From positions 46,783,382 through 46,847,381 of the forward strand of contig NC_061863.1 of the NCBI RefSeq assembly GCF_907164915.1: a stretch of 64,000 nucleotides of DNA, written 5' to 3'. Position 1 is the stretch's first letter. Every line of letters begins with the position of its first letter. A model generated the notes under the pieces. That model worked only from the letters and a program-made list of their open reading frames with translations, was not told where the DNA came from and made no database searches. The translations under genes and the position numbers were made by a program. Source of the stretch: Impatiens glandulifera. Its lineage: Eukaryota > Streptophyta > Magnoliopsida > Ericales > Balsaminaceae. Below, piece after piece: positions 1 through 9,988 of this stretch.

Positions 1-300
1 ACTCCTATCTGGCGCATTTAATAACTTTGATTATGTAAGTTTTAAAAAAATACTATTTTTTTTCAAAATACAAAATCATAGCTTCAACAGTTCTTTTTAC
101 TATCTCTACTCACCACTTAAACCATACCAAATATAATGGGAATCCAATCTAACTTTAAATTTTTTAGAGTTTTTAAATTATTGTAAATTTAAGAAAAAAG
201 TTCCCTCTAAATTTAGTTAATTGAATTAAGTGTTTTCCTTAAGAAAAATATCTTAGATGTTCTCTATATTTTTTTTATTAGATTTCTTTACCGCCACTTA

Positions 301-373
301 GCGCCTGTAACTCAGTGGATAGAGCATTTGTTTTGTAAGTATAAAGTCATAGGTTTTACCCCTATCTGGCGCG
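301..373 (+). pseudogene. tRNA-Arg-like pseudogene
   Basis: The acceptor halves and D arm match the intact copy at 924, but the anticodon stem is mispaired, the anticodon is altered, and the T loop reads TTTTACC instead of TTCGACC, which damages the B box. A non-functional array member is the simplest reading. Confidence 0.8.
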
Positions 374-574
374 TTTGAAAATTTTGATTCTTTAATTTTT
401 TTTAAATGTGATTTTTTTCTTTCCAAAATACAAAACATTATCGTTTTTTAATTATCTTAAATTTAAGAAAAAAAATTAACCCTAAATGTAGTTAATTGAA
501 TTGAGCGTCTATCATAAGAAAAATATCTTAGATATTTTCTATATTTTGTGCATAAGATTTCTTAACAACAACTA

Positions 575-648
575 GCGTATGTAGCTCAATTAATAAAGCG
601 TTTTTTTTCCTAAGTAGAAATTCATAAGTTCGAACCTTATTTGGTGCG
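575..648 (+). pseudogene. tRNA-Arg-like pseudogene
   Basis: This degenerate array copy has changes in the D arm (CTCAATTAATAAAGC), a T-run replacing the 5' anticodon stem, and mismatches between the acceptor strands. The CCTAAG anticodon-loop remnant and the TTCGAAC T loop are still recognisable. Confidence 0.8.
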
Positions 649-923
649 TTCGATAATTTTAATTTTTTTTTGTTTAAAAAAATATGATTTATTTTTCAAA
701 ATACAAAACCATAACTTACCATTATTTTTACCATCCATGCTCTTCACTTAAACCACATCAATTATAATGCAAATCTAATCCTGAATTTTTACAATTTTTT
801 AATTATTGTAAATTGAAGAAAATAATTAACCCTAAATGTAATTAATTGAATTGAGCATTTTTTCTAAAATATATCTAAAATGTTCTCTATATTTTGGGCG
901 TTAGATTTCTATACCAACACTTA

Positions 924-996
924 GCGCCTGTAGCTCAGTGGATAGAGCGTCTGTTTCCTAAGCAGAAAGTCATAGGTTCGACCCCTATCTGGCGCG
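924..996 (+). tRNA. tRNA-Arg (anticodon CCT)
   Basis: The 73-nt sequence folds as a full cloverleaf. The acceptor is GCGCCTG with CTGGCGC (one U-U mismatch), and the D arm is GCTCAGTGGATAGAGC. The anticodon stem TCTGT/GCAGA closes the loop TTCCTAA, giving anticodon CCT. The T arm is ATAGG-TTCGACC-CCTAT and the discriminator is G. Its D loop and T loop supply the A and B boxes. Upstream are CCAACAC within 12 bp and a TATATTTT about 40 bp away, matching the CAA and TATA-like context of plant tRNA genes. A long T-run about 40 nt downstream could terminate Pol III. It differs from the 37224 copy only in the variable loop (AAAGTC against AAGGTC). Confidence 0.9.
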
Positions 997-1281
997 TTTG
1001 ATAACTTTGATTATCTAAATTAAAAACAAATGTGATTTTTTTTTTCCAAAATACAAACCATAGCTTACCATTATTTTTACAATCCATGGTCTCCACTTAA
1101 ATCATGTCAATTATAATGTGAATACAATCCAACTTTAGACTTTTTACAGTTTTTTAATTATTATAAGTTTAAGAAAAATTTTTACTTTAAATGTAGTTGA
1201 TTGAATTGAGCGTTTTTTCTTAAGAAAAACATCTTATATGTTTTCTATAATTTGTGTATTAGATTTCTTTACCTATACTTA

Positions 1282-1350
1282 GCACCGGTAACTCAGTGGA
1301 TAGAGCGTCTATTTCCTAAGCAGAAAGTCATATGTTCAACCCCTATTTGA
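1282..1350 (+). pseudogene. tRNA-Arg-like pseudogene, 3' truncated
   Basis: The anticodon loop TTCCTAA (CCT) and most of the D and anticodon arms are kept. The 3' acceptor strand GGCGC is deleted (CCCTATTTGACAAC runs straight into spacer) and the T loop reads TTCAACC. Without its 3' acceptor it cannot form a mature tRNA. Confidence 0.8.
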
Positions 1351-1592
1351 CAACTTTGATTTTTTATGTTTAAAAAAAAATGTGATTTTTTTTCCAAAAT
1401 ACAAAACCATATCTTACCATTATTCTTATAATCATGTTCTTCACTTAAGCCATGTCAATTATAATGTGAATCCAATCCAACTTTAAATTATTTTACAGTT
1501 TTTAAATTATTGTAAGTTTAAAAAAATTATTGTAAAAAAAATGAGTGGCTGATTCAACATCCTTGTGACACATACAACTACTAATAATAATA

Positions 1593-2323
1593 CAGTAGAA
1601 ATTCTTTAAATTATTTATGTCGGGATCGGAGAAATTTATTAATTTAGAGAGTTATTAATTTATCAATAAATTAACAATTATTAATTTAAAGAATTTTTAA
1701 CCCATTCAACGTATAATTCATATATCCTTATAAATTAAGTAATTATATATACCAAACAAAAAGGCAAATTAGTTTATTCCACTTAAAATTACGTTGCAAC
1801 GAACTTTTGAGACTTCAAACTTAACATTATTAATGACTTTTGAAGTATTAAATGACTTTTGAAATAACACTGTAATATAAACAAGAGAAACAATTGTATA
1901 TATATTATTACGCAAATTTGGCATACAATATATAAATTACATGAATGTGTTAGAGTATTCAAACCATATTTCACAAGATGACTTCTCATCTAAAAGTGTT
2001 GCAAAATCAACTATGTCAGATCTTCCAGAAAAAAAATAGAGATGAGCTCCAAGCTTCCAAATAGACTTGAACTTTAAAGGAAACCAGACAACTATTGAAT
2101 CATATTTTAATAGAGTGTAATATATATGTTTTTAGTTTCTATGAATTATTAATTTATGATTTTCTTGGGACCGAAAATTATAAAGGGATTTCCCGAAAAA
2201 ATATTATCTTATTATTTTAACGAGTTTTCAATTTTTTACATTAGCCTAAGTCGGGACCGGACAAATTTATTATTTTAGAGAGTTTATTAATTTACCGAAT
2301 ATTAATTTAAAAAGTTTCTATTG
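1593..2323. mobile_element. Emigrant-like (pogo/Tc1-mariner) MITE
   Basis: A 731-bp element flanked by TA dinucleotides (1591-1592 and 2324-2325). It begins CAGTAGAAATTCTTTAAATT; the reverse complement of its right end begins CAATAGAAACTTTTTAAATT. Both ends continue into an inverted subterminal block containing GTCGGGAYCGG and AATTTAGAGAG-like sequence. TIR and TA duplication resemble the Arabidopsis Emigrant family (CAGTAAAACCTCTATAAATT, from memory). It has no coding capacity and sits at the edge of the tRNA array. Confidence 0.75.
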
Positions 2324-2325
2324 TA

Positions 2326-2804
2326 CAACAGTTTTTTATTCACATATCAACCATAAGAAATAACACTTCATTCAAACAACGAGAATTTAGATGAAATCTT
2401 TGACTTCCAAAGTTTCTCCATATAAAAAATATAATAAAAATAAATCTTTATGTTAATATGCAATATTCATAATAAATTCTATATTTTCTAAAATATTCAT
2501 TCAATATTATATAAATGAGATAGTTTAAATAAATTTAACGACAAAAACAATAAAAATATGAGTGTTTAAAGTGTCACCAAACACACCTGAAAGACAACGA
2601 GATTAACTATTTAAGAAACAACGATAAAAATATAAGTAAAAATTGTCATGAACGAACAAATATAAAAAAAATTTGTTAACGAACTCGGAGATTCCCAAGA
2701 ACATCAATGAGGTTAGCAACTGTTTCCATCGATTTTTTTGAGGAGACCTCTCATACCGTCATAATAATAACAATATTGAATACACGAGTAAAAAATGATA
2801 AATA
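2326..2804. other. AT-rich intergenic DNA, nothing recognised
   Basis: Only A/T-rich sequence is visible, with no convincing ORF, RNA gene or repeat structure. Confidence 0.6.
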
Positions 2805-4165
2805 GCGATCATTTCTAGCGATTGGATTGGTTATGATACCCATCAGTATTAAACAAATAATATCGATTGGTATCATAACTAATCGATATTAAGCTAATAA
2901 TAACAATGGGTTATAATATCAATTGGTATTATTATTTTAATACCGAATGATATCAAAACTAATCGGTCTTAATACCGATTGGTTACATCAATCGTTATTA
3001 CTAGCTTGATACCGATAGGTTATAATACCAATCGGTATAACACTAAAATATCTAGGTTAAAATGGGCGTCAATCTTCTTCATCATCTTTGATGGATGTAG
3101 TGACTATCTTTACTGCCTCTTCATTTACTTCAATTTCCTTCTATAAAAACCTTCAAGCATCTCCTCTTCTTGTTTATACTGGCTCGCTACCACCGCCGCA
3201 GTCCCTTGCAACCATCTTACAACCAAATTAAAATCCATTAAAACTCTGAAGCTCAAGCCTACGCGTAACCATTTCTCTCTCACCTTCTGGGCATCAGTCA
3301 AATTTGATAGTGTAGATTCCGTGACCGATGATGATGATGTATTCGATGAATCTAAATCAGATGAAGAAGAAATTGACGACGACAAGCAAAAGGAGAGGCA
3401 ATATTAATGATTCTTCGAGGATTTACGTTAGTTTGCCCTATACGATGATAAATTCTGATTTGGCACAATTTTTTGCTGAAGCACGTCGTGTAGTTTCCTC
3501 TTACGTACGTTTTCTTTTTCTTCGTGACAGAAATTAAAGGGTTTTATATGTCAAATAGATTTGGTCATCATCTAGATTAGGGTTCCACTCTTTTATAGGC
3601 TGAGGATTTGCTTTTGTGATAATGGAAGATGTTCAATGGCTCAATAAGTTCACACATTCTCCCTCTTTGTGTTTGAAGGAAGTTCATTAATGAAAAATGC
3701 GAAAAAATAGAACTTTTGGATATGTCAAATGCTTAATATTATTCTTCCTCTTTTGGCCATTTCCTCATATGATAGCTTTATTTTTTTTGCCCATGGCTTG
3801 ATTTGAAAACACATAATTTTGTATATAAATATTTAGATATAGATTGGGCTGAGATACACTAGAAGTCACCTTGAAATTCCTCTAAGCTCCTGCCAATGAT
3901 CCAATTGGATTTTGAATAGTTTATAGCTTTATATATATATTTTGAAAAGGTTTATACCGATAAGTTATAATAGGAATCGGTGTTTTCCTATACCGATTGG
4001 TTATAATAACAATTGGTGTTTCCTTAAATTCGTATTACCGAAAGAACTTCTAGCGACTGTTGACGATCGTATTAAATTTAATCAATATTTTCTTATATCG
4101 ATTGAAAATCAAGATATTACCGAGCAAAAATCGATCGATATTGAAACTTTATTTTATTAGTAGTA
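2805..4165. repeat. Foldback-like element with ATACCGATTGG palindromes
   Basis: Two blocks (about 2840-3050 and 3950-4145) are built from variants of TACCGATTGGTTATAATACC. At 3010-3041 the arms ATACCGATAGG and ACCAATCGGTAT form a palindrome. Related motifs (TACCGATAAG, TACCGATTGG, TCGATCGATATTG) recur in the right block. Outermost on each side is a loosely inverted pair around CTAGCGA. Between the blocks lies gene-like sequence with GA-rich coding bias. This looks like a non-autonomous DNA element that may have captured a host fragment. No clean TIR or target duplication could be fixed, so the ends are approximate. Confidence 0.4.
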
Positions 4166-5175
4166 AATAAATCAGTCGACCGCGAAAGTCATACAATTCT
4201 TTTATTCATCAGAAGATATCGACTTAGTTACCTTAACTCTATATTTTGAGTGATTTCTCAAACTAAAATTCAACCTATCAAGAACTTCCTTCAACCGGTT
4301 CAGAGATCAATTGTCAAGTCCGAACACATCCCATCCGACTAAAAGGCTTTTCTAGCACCATTGATTTTTTTTCAAACTAACGTACATTAATATTCAAAAT
4401 CAGTTTTATTTATTTATTTATATATTTTTATTAGTATTATAATTTATTATTAAATACATTTTAAACTTATTTATTTATATTTTATATCTATATTTACACA
4501 ATTAAATTATTATTTTTATATAATATGATGTATTATATAATATAATTATTATCCTAACTTTACTTTATTTTATTTTTAATTTCTTATATTTTATTTTTTA
4601 ATATTTGTAAAATTTTAAATATAAAATTTTAATGTTATATTAAGTTATATTCATATTAAAAAATTAATATTTTTTTATATTGTTAAATTTACTTTTAATA
4701 AATAATAATATTGTAAAAATAATTAAAAATAAATATGTTAAAGTCAATTTCTCTAAGTAAGTTGATATTAACTAAAAAAAACATAATTTGTGAGAGGTTG
4801 TGTGGTAAATAATTTTAAAATAAGATTATTGTAATAACTTTTATTAATTATCAAGCATTAATAAAAATATTAAGTAATGATACATTTATTATATTATATT
4901 ATATAAAAATAATAATTTTAATATATAAATAAATATATAAAAAATAAAATATAATATTTAAATAAAATAAGTGAATAATAAACTAGGTAATTATGAGAGG
5001 ATGAATTTCTAAGTTAAGATTATTTGAAAACCTCCCCTATATTTTAACTACCTTATATTAACATAAAGTTTAACTTGTAATTAGCTCTACAACCCAACAA
5101 AAATCAGGAGGAACAATATCCTCTGTTTAATAGGAAGCAAACAAGTCTAAATGTAAATAATATGCTTGTCTACAT
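4166..5175. other. Very AT-rich intergenic DNA
   Basis: Long runs of TAAT, ATAT and TTTATT words with almost no G or C from about 4390 to 4980. No coding or structured signal is seen. Confidence 0.6.
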
Positions 5176-5179
5176 AAAT

Positions 5180-5826
5180 TTATTTCATTATTATGAAAAC
5201 AGCATAACATTTAGTAATAATAATAATAATATACATGAAAGCTTCATAAAAGAACACAACTTCCAAACAGAGCCAATAATAATCATGAAGATTATTAGGC
5301 TTATTGATAAACACATAAAAGGAAAATGACATAGGCTAGTAGTGCCTAGTAGTAACTCTAGCAAGCAAGACAAGGTTTTTAAAACTTTGTTATACAAGAA
5401 AACATCTACTTCACTTGTCCTCCTATCTAGAAGCAGGGTAAAGGAAATTCCCACAAAAAGAAAAAAAGATAGAACCGAAGAGTTCTATTAAAAAACCGGG
5501 GAACACCCATACATTACCCACTAAACAGAAAGAACAATATGAATTATTCAAGCAAGGGAACTTTGGGTCATTTCAAGCTAACCAGAAAGATCGAACAACA
5601 TAGATAAGAATACCAAAACCGGGACTGGTTGACTGTCTTCGCAGATAACAATGGCTGTGAATGGTGGAGGAGGTGCAGCTCCATGGAGAAGCTAAAATTG
5701 AATTACACAGGTGTATTTAACCACTAAAGGGTACCTGCGAAAAAACATCCAAAGTCCCCACGAGAATAAACCAAGCCACCGGGCTAGCATTACCTATCGA
5801 TGTTGTTCAATTCGAATTCAGCAGCT
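5180..5826 (-). promoter_or_regulatory. Candidate 3' UTR of the EBF gene
   Basis: The region downstream of the EBF stop codon on the minus strand runs about 640 nt to an AATAAA-like signal (TTTATT on the plus strand, near 5179). It contains a pyrimidine run, TTTTTTTCTTTTT, on the sense strand at about 5455-5467. In Arabidopsis, EBF1/EBF2 3' UTRs carry poly-U elements through which EIN2 represses translation; a similar role here is inference from position and composition. The true polyadenylation site is not known. Confidence 0.45.
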
Positions 5827-7878
5827 TTAGTAAAGGATATCGCACCTCCACAAGCTTTCAACCAACAGTTCAATTGATTGGCCGCTAATGGAATTGCATT
5901 TTTGAAGATTCAGCCCAACAAGAGTCTTCCCAAGCTTACTAAGATATGGCATAACCTTGTCTGATAATTTTGTGCAGCCAGAAAGGGATAGGATCTGTAA
6001 ATTCATTTGCCCTCCAAATGATAAAACAGAAATGCCCAAGTCAGATACAGAGCAATTCGACAAGTCGAGATCGTTCATTGCCAAGCAATTTTCAGCAACT
6101 GCCACCAGGCTCGCATCTGTCACATTCCTGCATCCTTCAAGGTTCAACACTTCGAGACTCTCACCATGGAGCTTAGCCATAGTGGAGATCGATCTATCAG
6201 TCAAATTTAAGCAACCGCTAAGATTCACCTTGACGAGTCCCCCTTTACAGGTCTCCAGAAGAGGAAGAAGGCCTGCATCGCTAATTCCGACTAGTCCACT
6301 TAGATCAACATGGTGCAACTGAGGGCAAAGCTTTCCAACGACAGCCAAGCTTGAATTACTGAAGCCCGGGCAGCTCCTGATGGACAATGATCTAAGTGAT
6401 TCACAAGGAGAGAGCATAGTCATATCGAGTGGCAGATGATCCTTGATTCCCATGCATTTAACAATGCCTAGAGATTTTAATTTCGATCCAGAATTCGACA
6501 GGGCACTCAAAATGCCTGCTTGGGTAATCCTATTGCATTCCTCCATCTGAAGGCTTTCTAAAGATCCAGCAGCCTTAGCAAAAGCTACTAGACCAGCATC
6601 TGATACAAAGCAGCACTTTTTGAGGTTCATGTGTTTCAAGTTAGAGCATCCTTTCCCTATGGCCTCGAGGCTCACATCTGTTGTCCCACGGCAAGAAGTA
6701 ATCGTCAAAGACACAAGCTTGTCTAGACCACGGCCATTGGCCATGACCCAGAACCCTTTCTGGCTCACATTCTGAAGCCCGCAAAGTATAAGAGTGGTTA
6801 AAGCCTTCCCATAATGACCAATCACAGCAAGTGAGAAATCCGTGATGGTTAAGCCATGAAGTTTTATTTTCGTCAAGCTTGAACAAGCTGGCAATAGAAG
6901 GCCTGCAAGACCTTGATCCCTTACTCGAGAGCAGTCTCGGATAGTGATGGATTGGAGACGCGAGCAACACCTTCCAATAGCTAGCAGAGCCTCATCTCCG
7001 ATGTTAGGACATGATTCAATCGCTAAAGTTGTCAAGTTGGGGCAATTTTCTGCAATTGCAATCAAACCCTTGTTTGTAATGGAAGGGCACTGGCAGAGAT
7101 CGAGCTTCTCAAGTGAGCGACAATCATTAGCTATTGCAAGCATGCCTTCATCCCCAACAAAAGGAACATCCCACAAAGAAAGAGACTTAAGAGAAGGACA
7201 ACCATGGGCAATAGCTGATAAACCGAAATTGGTGACTCCACGAACGAAATTGCTTCCTCTTATGGAAAGTTTTCCCAAACCCCCTTGGCTAGAAGTGCCA
7301 ATCGCAATAGCTGCAAGTCTAATATCTGTTGCTTTCTTTCCTTCCAAACATCTAGTAAGATATCCATCACTCTCACATTCCACATTCACATTATCATGTA
7401 TCATTTCAACATCTTCATTCTTACATATCTCAGCACTACGAATGCTGCTCATAATCATAAGCCAACGCTTAGAAACACAGGCGGAAGACATTTTCGCTTT
7501 ACCTCCAGTAACACGTCTGAAGATTTCAAACAGACACTCATCCGGAAGCACTTCAATAGATGTTGTTCTGTTTTCATTATCAAAGTTATCTGAAGAAGCC
7601 ACCAATGAGCTAAATCTAGCCCTTTTGCTAGGAGGATAATACACATCCAAACGAGAACCAACCGTGTACAAATCATCATCAACTGAAAATTATAGTGAAA
7701 AAACTAAGGTCAGATCAATATAACAACTAGATCACGATTTGCAAGACAGATCAGTACTTAAAATCAAATGGGTTTCCCAAAAAATTAAACATTGACAAGA
7801 TTCAAGTAACAACAAGAAGAACAAACTGAAAAAGTTCAAGATCTCGAAATTACCTGTATAATCGATGAGAGAAGGCAT
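5827..7878 (-). CDS. EBF1: EIN3-binding F-box protein (EBF1/EBF2 type)
   Basis: Two exons: 7878-7854 encodes MPSLIDYT plus one base, and 7682-5827 encodes the rest. The 171-bp intron (7853-7683) is GT-AG. The product is 626 aa, about the family length. The N-terminus keeps the EBF motif DVYYPPSKRARF. An F-box (about residues 51-95, IEVLPDECLFEIFRR) is followed by about 18 leucine-rich repeats ending in the conserved SIELLVESLWRCDILY. EBF proteins are SCF ubiquitin-ligase receptors in the nucleus that bind EIN3/EIL1 and target them for degradation, restraining ethylene responses. The start codon was chosen because the short first exon matches the family N-terminus and the splice keeps the frame; the long ORF alone has no ATG there. 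EBF1 and EBF2 cannot be told apart from sequence alone, so the symbol means the family. Confidence 0.93.
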
Positions 7879-8092
7879 GGTGGATTGTGGGTCAAAAATT
7901 CCAAATCTTGAAGAATAAAAAAGAGCAGGACGAAGAAGAGTGATTGATTGTTTAGAAATTGAACTTGTGATTGCATTAGAGAAGTTGAAGGTCCAAGATC
8001 ATAGTTTAACCCTAACTGGGTAGGGAAAAAAAGAGAGAAAAAGCAAGAAGAGAGAGGAAGAGGATGATGATTGTTCAAGATACACAGCAGTG

Positions 8093-8100
8093 TTTATATA
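8093..8100 (-). promoter_or_regulatory. TATA box of the EBF gene
   Basis: TATATAAA on the minus strand lies about 215 bp upstream of the start codon. It would set transcription near 8065 and give a pyrimidine-rich 5' UTR of about 190 nt (CTCTCTTTTTTTCCC stretch on the sense strand). Confidence 0.55.
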
Positions 8101-8179
8101 TTATATATGATGATGATGATGATTATAGGGTGGTTTAGCGTGTATGGTAAATTGAAATAATACATATATTTTACAGTGC

Positions 8180-8187
8180 ATGCATAT
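8180..8187. promoter_or_regulatory. Possible EIN3-binding site in the EBF promoter
   Basis: ATGCATAT fits the published EIN3-binding consensus ATGYATNY and lies about 80 bp upstream of the TATA box. EBF2 is a direct EIN3 target in Arabidopsis, giving negative feedback. An 8-bp degenerate match can occur by chance, so this is a candidate only. Confidence 0.35.
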
Positions 8188-8199
8188 TGTGGTTGTTTT

Positions 8200-9083
8200 G
8201 ATATGATATGATCTGGGTTTGGCACATAGAGTCAAAGTGGGCAGCTTGAGCAGGTCCTAGAATTACCGGTAAAGCCGGTTTTCGGGAATCATTCATTGAA
8301 CTTTCACAGAATATGGATTCAACCCCCCTCCTATTCTTTCTTTCCCTTTTGCATTATCTTTTTTTTTCTGAAATATTATTAATAAACAATGTCAACATTA
8401 TTCTTTCTTTTTCCTTTCTTTTTTTTTTCTCAACAAAATCAAAATAAATTTCTAAAATAGGTAGGACACAGCGGAAATATATTAGTTTTTGTCTAGTTAT
8501 AAACTATATATATACAGATGTTGTTGATGATATTAGGTTTCTTAAACACGTTTTTAAAACGTTTTTAATATAGTATGTTTTTGAGTAAAACGATGTTATT
8601 TTTGAACAAAAATATAATAAGACATAACAAGTTATTAGTTTATTTTTTATTTAAAAAATTTATAAGTTCTATGAAAATCTTTTGATATCCAATCTTTATA
8701 AATTTTAAGTAATTGACTGATTTTGTGATCATAAATTTAATATTGATGTATTTTAATATTTGAATTAATTCAAGATCTCGTTTGGTTGCTTTCTACTTTA
8801 TATTGATCAAGACTCTTGCCTCCTTAGTATGGTCAAATCATCCTATAAATGTGTTTACAAATTTTATAAAAATCCAAACAATCTATATAAGAATTGGAGT
8901 ATAATTTATTGATAGAATTCCAAACAAATAAGGTGATTTTAGTCCAAACTTTTTGTACCAAAATTTATTTAACAAACCATTAATATTCACTCAATTCGAA
9001 AATGTTGAGTAACATAATTGAATAATAATTCTTGTCTCCAACCACAAATGTGGACCGAGAACAAATTTCTTCCACAACACAAA
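8200..9083. other. EBF upstream intergenic DNA
   Basis: AT-rich sequence with pyrimidine runs (8330-8440). No gene or repeat was recognised. It ends at the TAC duplication of the CACTA element. Confidence 0.6.
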
Positions 9084-9086
9084 TAC

Positions 9087-9102
9087 CACTGGTGAAAAAA
9101 GG
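9087..9102 (+). repeat. CACTA element left TIR
   Basis: CACTGGTGAAAAAAGG, preceded by the TAC target duplication (9084-9086). Just inside, 9101-9138 is a perfect hairpin with 18-bp arms (GGGTCAAAACCGAGAGTT) and a 2-bp loop. Confidence 0.93.
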
Positions 9103-9775
9103 GTCAAAACCGAGAGTTAAAACTCTCGGTTTTGACCCTATAACTTTCGGTGAAGACACCTTACCGAAGGTTTTAGTAACCCTCGCCATCCCTCGCTATT
9201 GACACTCTCGGGACTTCCATAAAGAGAAAAACCGAGAGTTATATGAAAACTTTCGTATTTTTCTCTTTTTGAAAAAACCGAGGGTTTTACAAGAACTTTC
9301 GGTTTTTCTCTTTTTGGAAAAACCGAGGGTTTTATACAGACCTTTCGGTTTTTCTCTGTGTGGAAAAACCGAGGGTTTTGCAAAGAACTTTCGGTTTTAC
9401 CCGAAGAGGAAAACCGAGAGTTATATACAAAACTTTCGGTTTTCCTCTTCGGTTAAAACCGAAAGTTTTGTAAATAACTCTCGGTTTTCCTCTTCTTGTA
9501 AAACCGAGAGTTCTTTGCAAAACCCTCGGTTTTCTCCTTTTCAAGAAAACCGAAAGTTATATGAAAACTCTCGGTTTTACCCGAATAGGAAAACCGAAAG
9601 TTTTGTGAATAACTCTCGGTTTTCCTCTTAAGGATAAAAACCGAGGGTTTGTCATATAACTCTCGGTTTTCTCATTGGCTTAAAACCGAGAGGTTTCTAA
9701 TATCTCTCGTTTTTTTCAAAAAGAGAAAAACCGAGAGATTTCAATATTACTTTCGGTTTTTTCCCCTAAATTTTT
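9103..9775. repeat. CACTA left subterminal repeats
   Basis: About 20 alternating copies of AAAACCGAGAGTT/AACTTTCGGTTTT and AAAACCGAGGGTTTT lie in both orientations, spaced 25-35 bp. In En/Spm, TNPA binds short subterminal motifs; the ACCGARRGTT core is the likely counterpart here. Short ORFs across the block are by-products of the repeat. Confidence 0.9.
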
Positions 9776-9988
9776 AAAAATGTGCGGATTATTTTGCTCG
9801 CAACCAAAACATAACCAAAACCTGTTCAGCCAAACCAATATATTAATGATAAAAGAAATGCAGCATACATTAAACGATCACATTAATTGATCGTGAACAT
9901 TACAAAATTCGAAACCAAACAAATATTCCGAACAATCTGTTATAAGTTCAACTACTATAATGAAAACATGTTCATAATCGAAACAACC
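9776..9988 (-). other. 3' flank of the TNPA-like gene
   Basis: AT-rich sequence between the last coding exon and the left subterminal array. It presumably holds the 3' UTR and polyadenylation signal; no specific signal was assigned. Confidence 0.4.

Larger units (their letters stand above)
1..1540 (+). repeat. Tandem tRNA-Arg gene array, part 1
   Basis: Four tRNA-Arg-like copies (301, 575, 924, 1282), plus the 3' tail of a fifth at 1-15, sit in a repeated unit of about 275-360 bp. Spacers share ordered blocks: a T-rich stretch, CAAAATACAAAACCATAG, a CCACTTAAACCAT block, AATTATAATG, CCTAAATGTAGTTAATTG, ATATCTTAGATGTTCTCTAT and a TTAGATTTCTTTACCAACAC block just before each tRNA. Only the 924 copy keeps an intact cloverleaf. 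The array breaks off about 50 bp before the MITE at 1593. The same unit recurs at 29-38.6 kb. Confidence 0.9.

Noticed and set aside
5957..7639. Plus-strand ORFs of 68-231 codons opposite the EBF gene
   Set aside because: Antisense shadows of the leucine-rich-repeat coding sequence with no domain of their own.
9138..9631. ORFs of 70-120 codons with KPRVL/ENRKL-type repeats on both strands
   Set aside because: They are translations of the CACTA subterminal motif ACCGAGRGTT; the same repeat is open in several frames and lacks coding bias.
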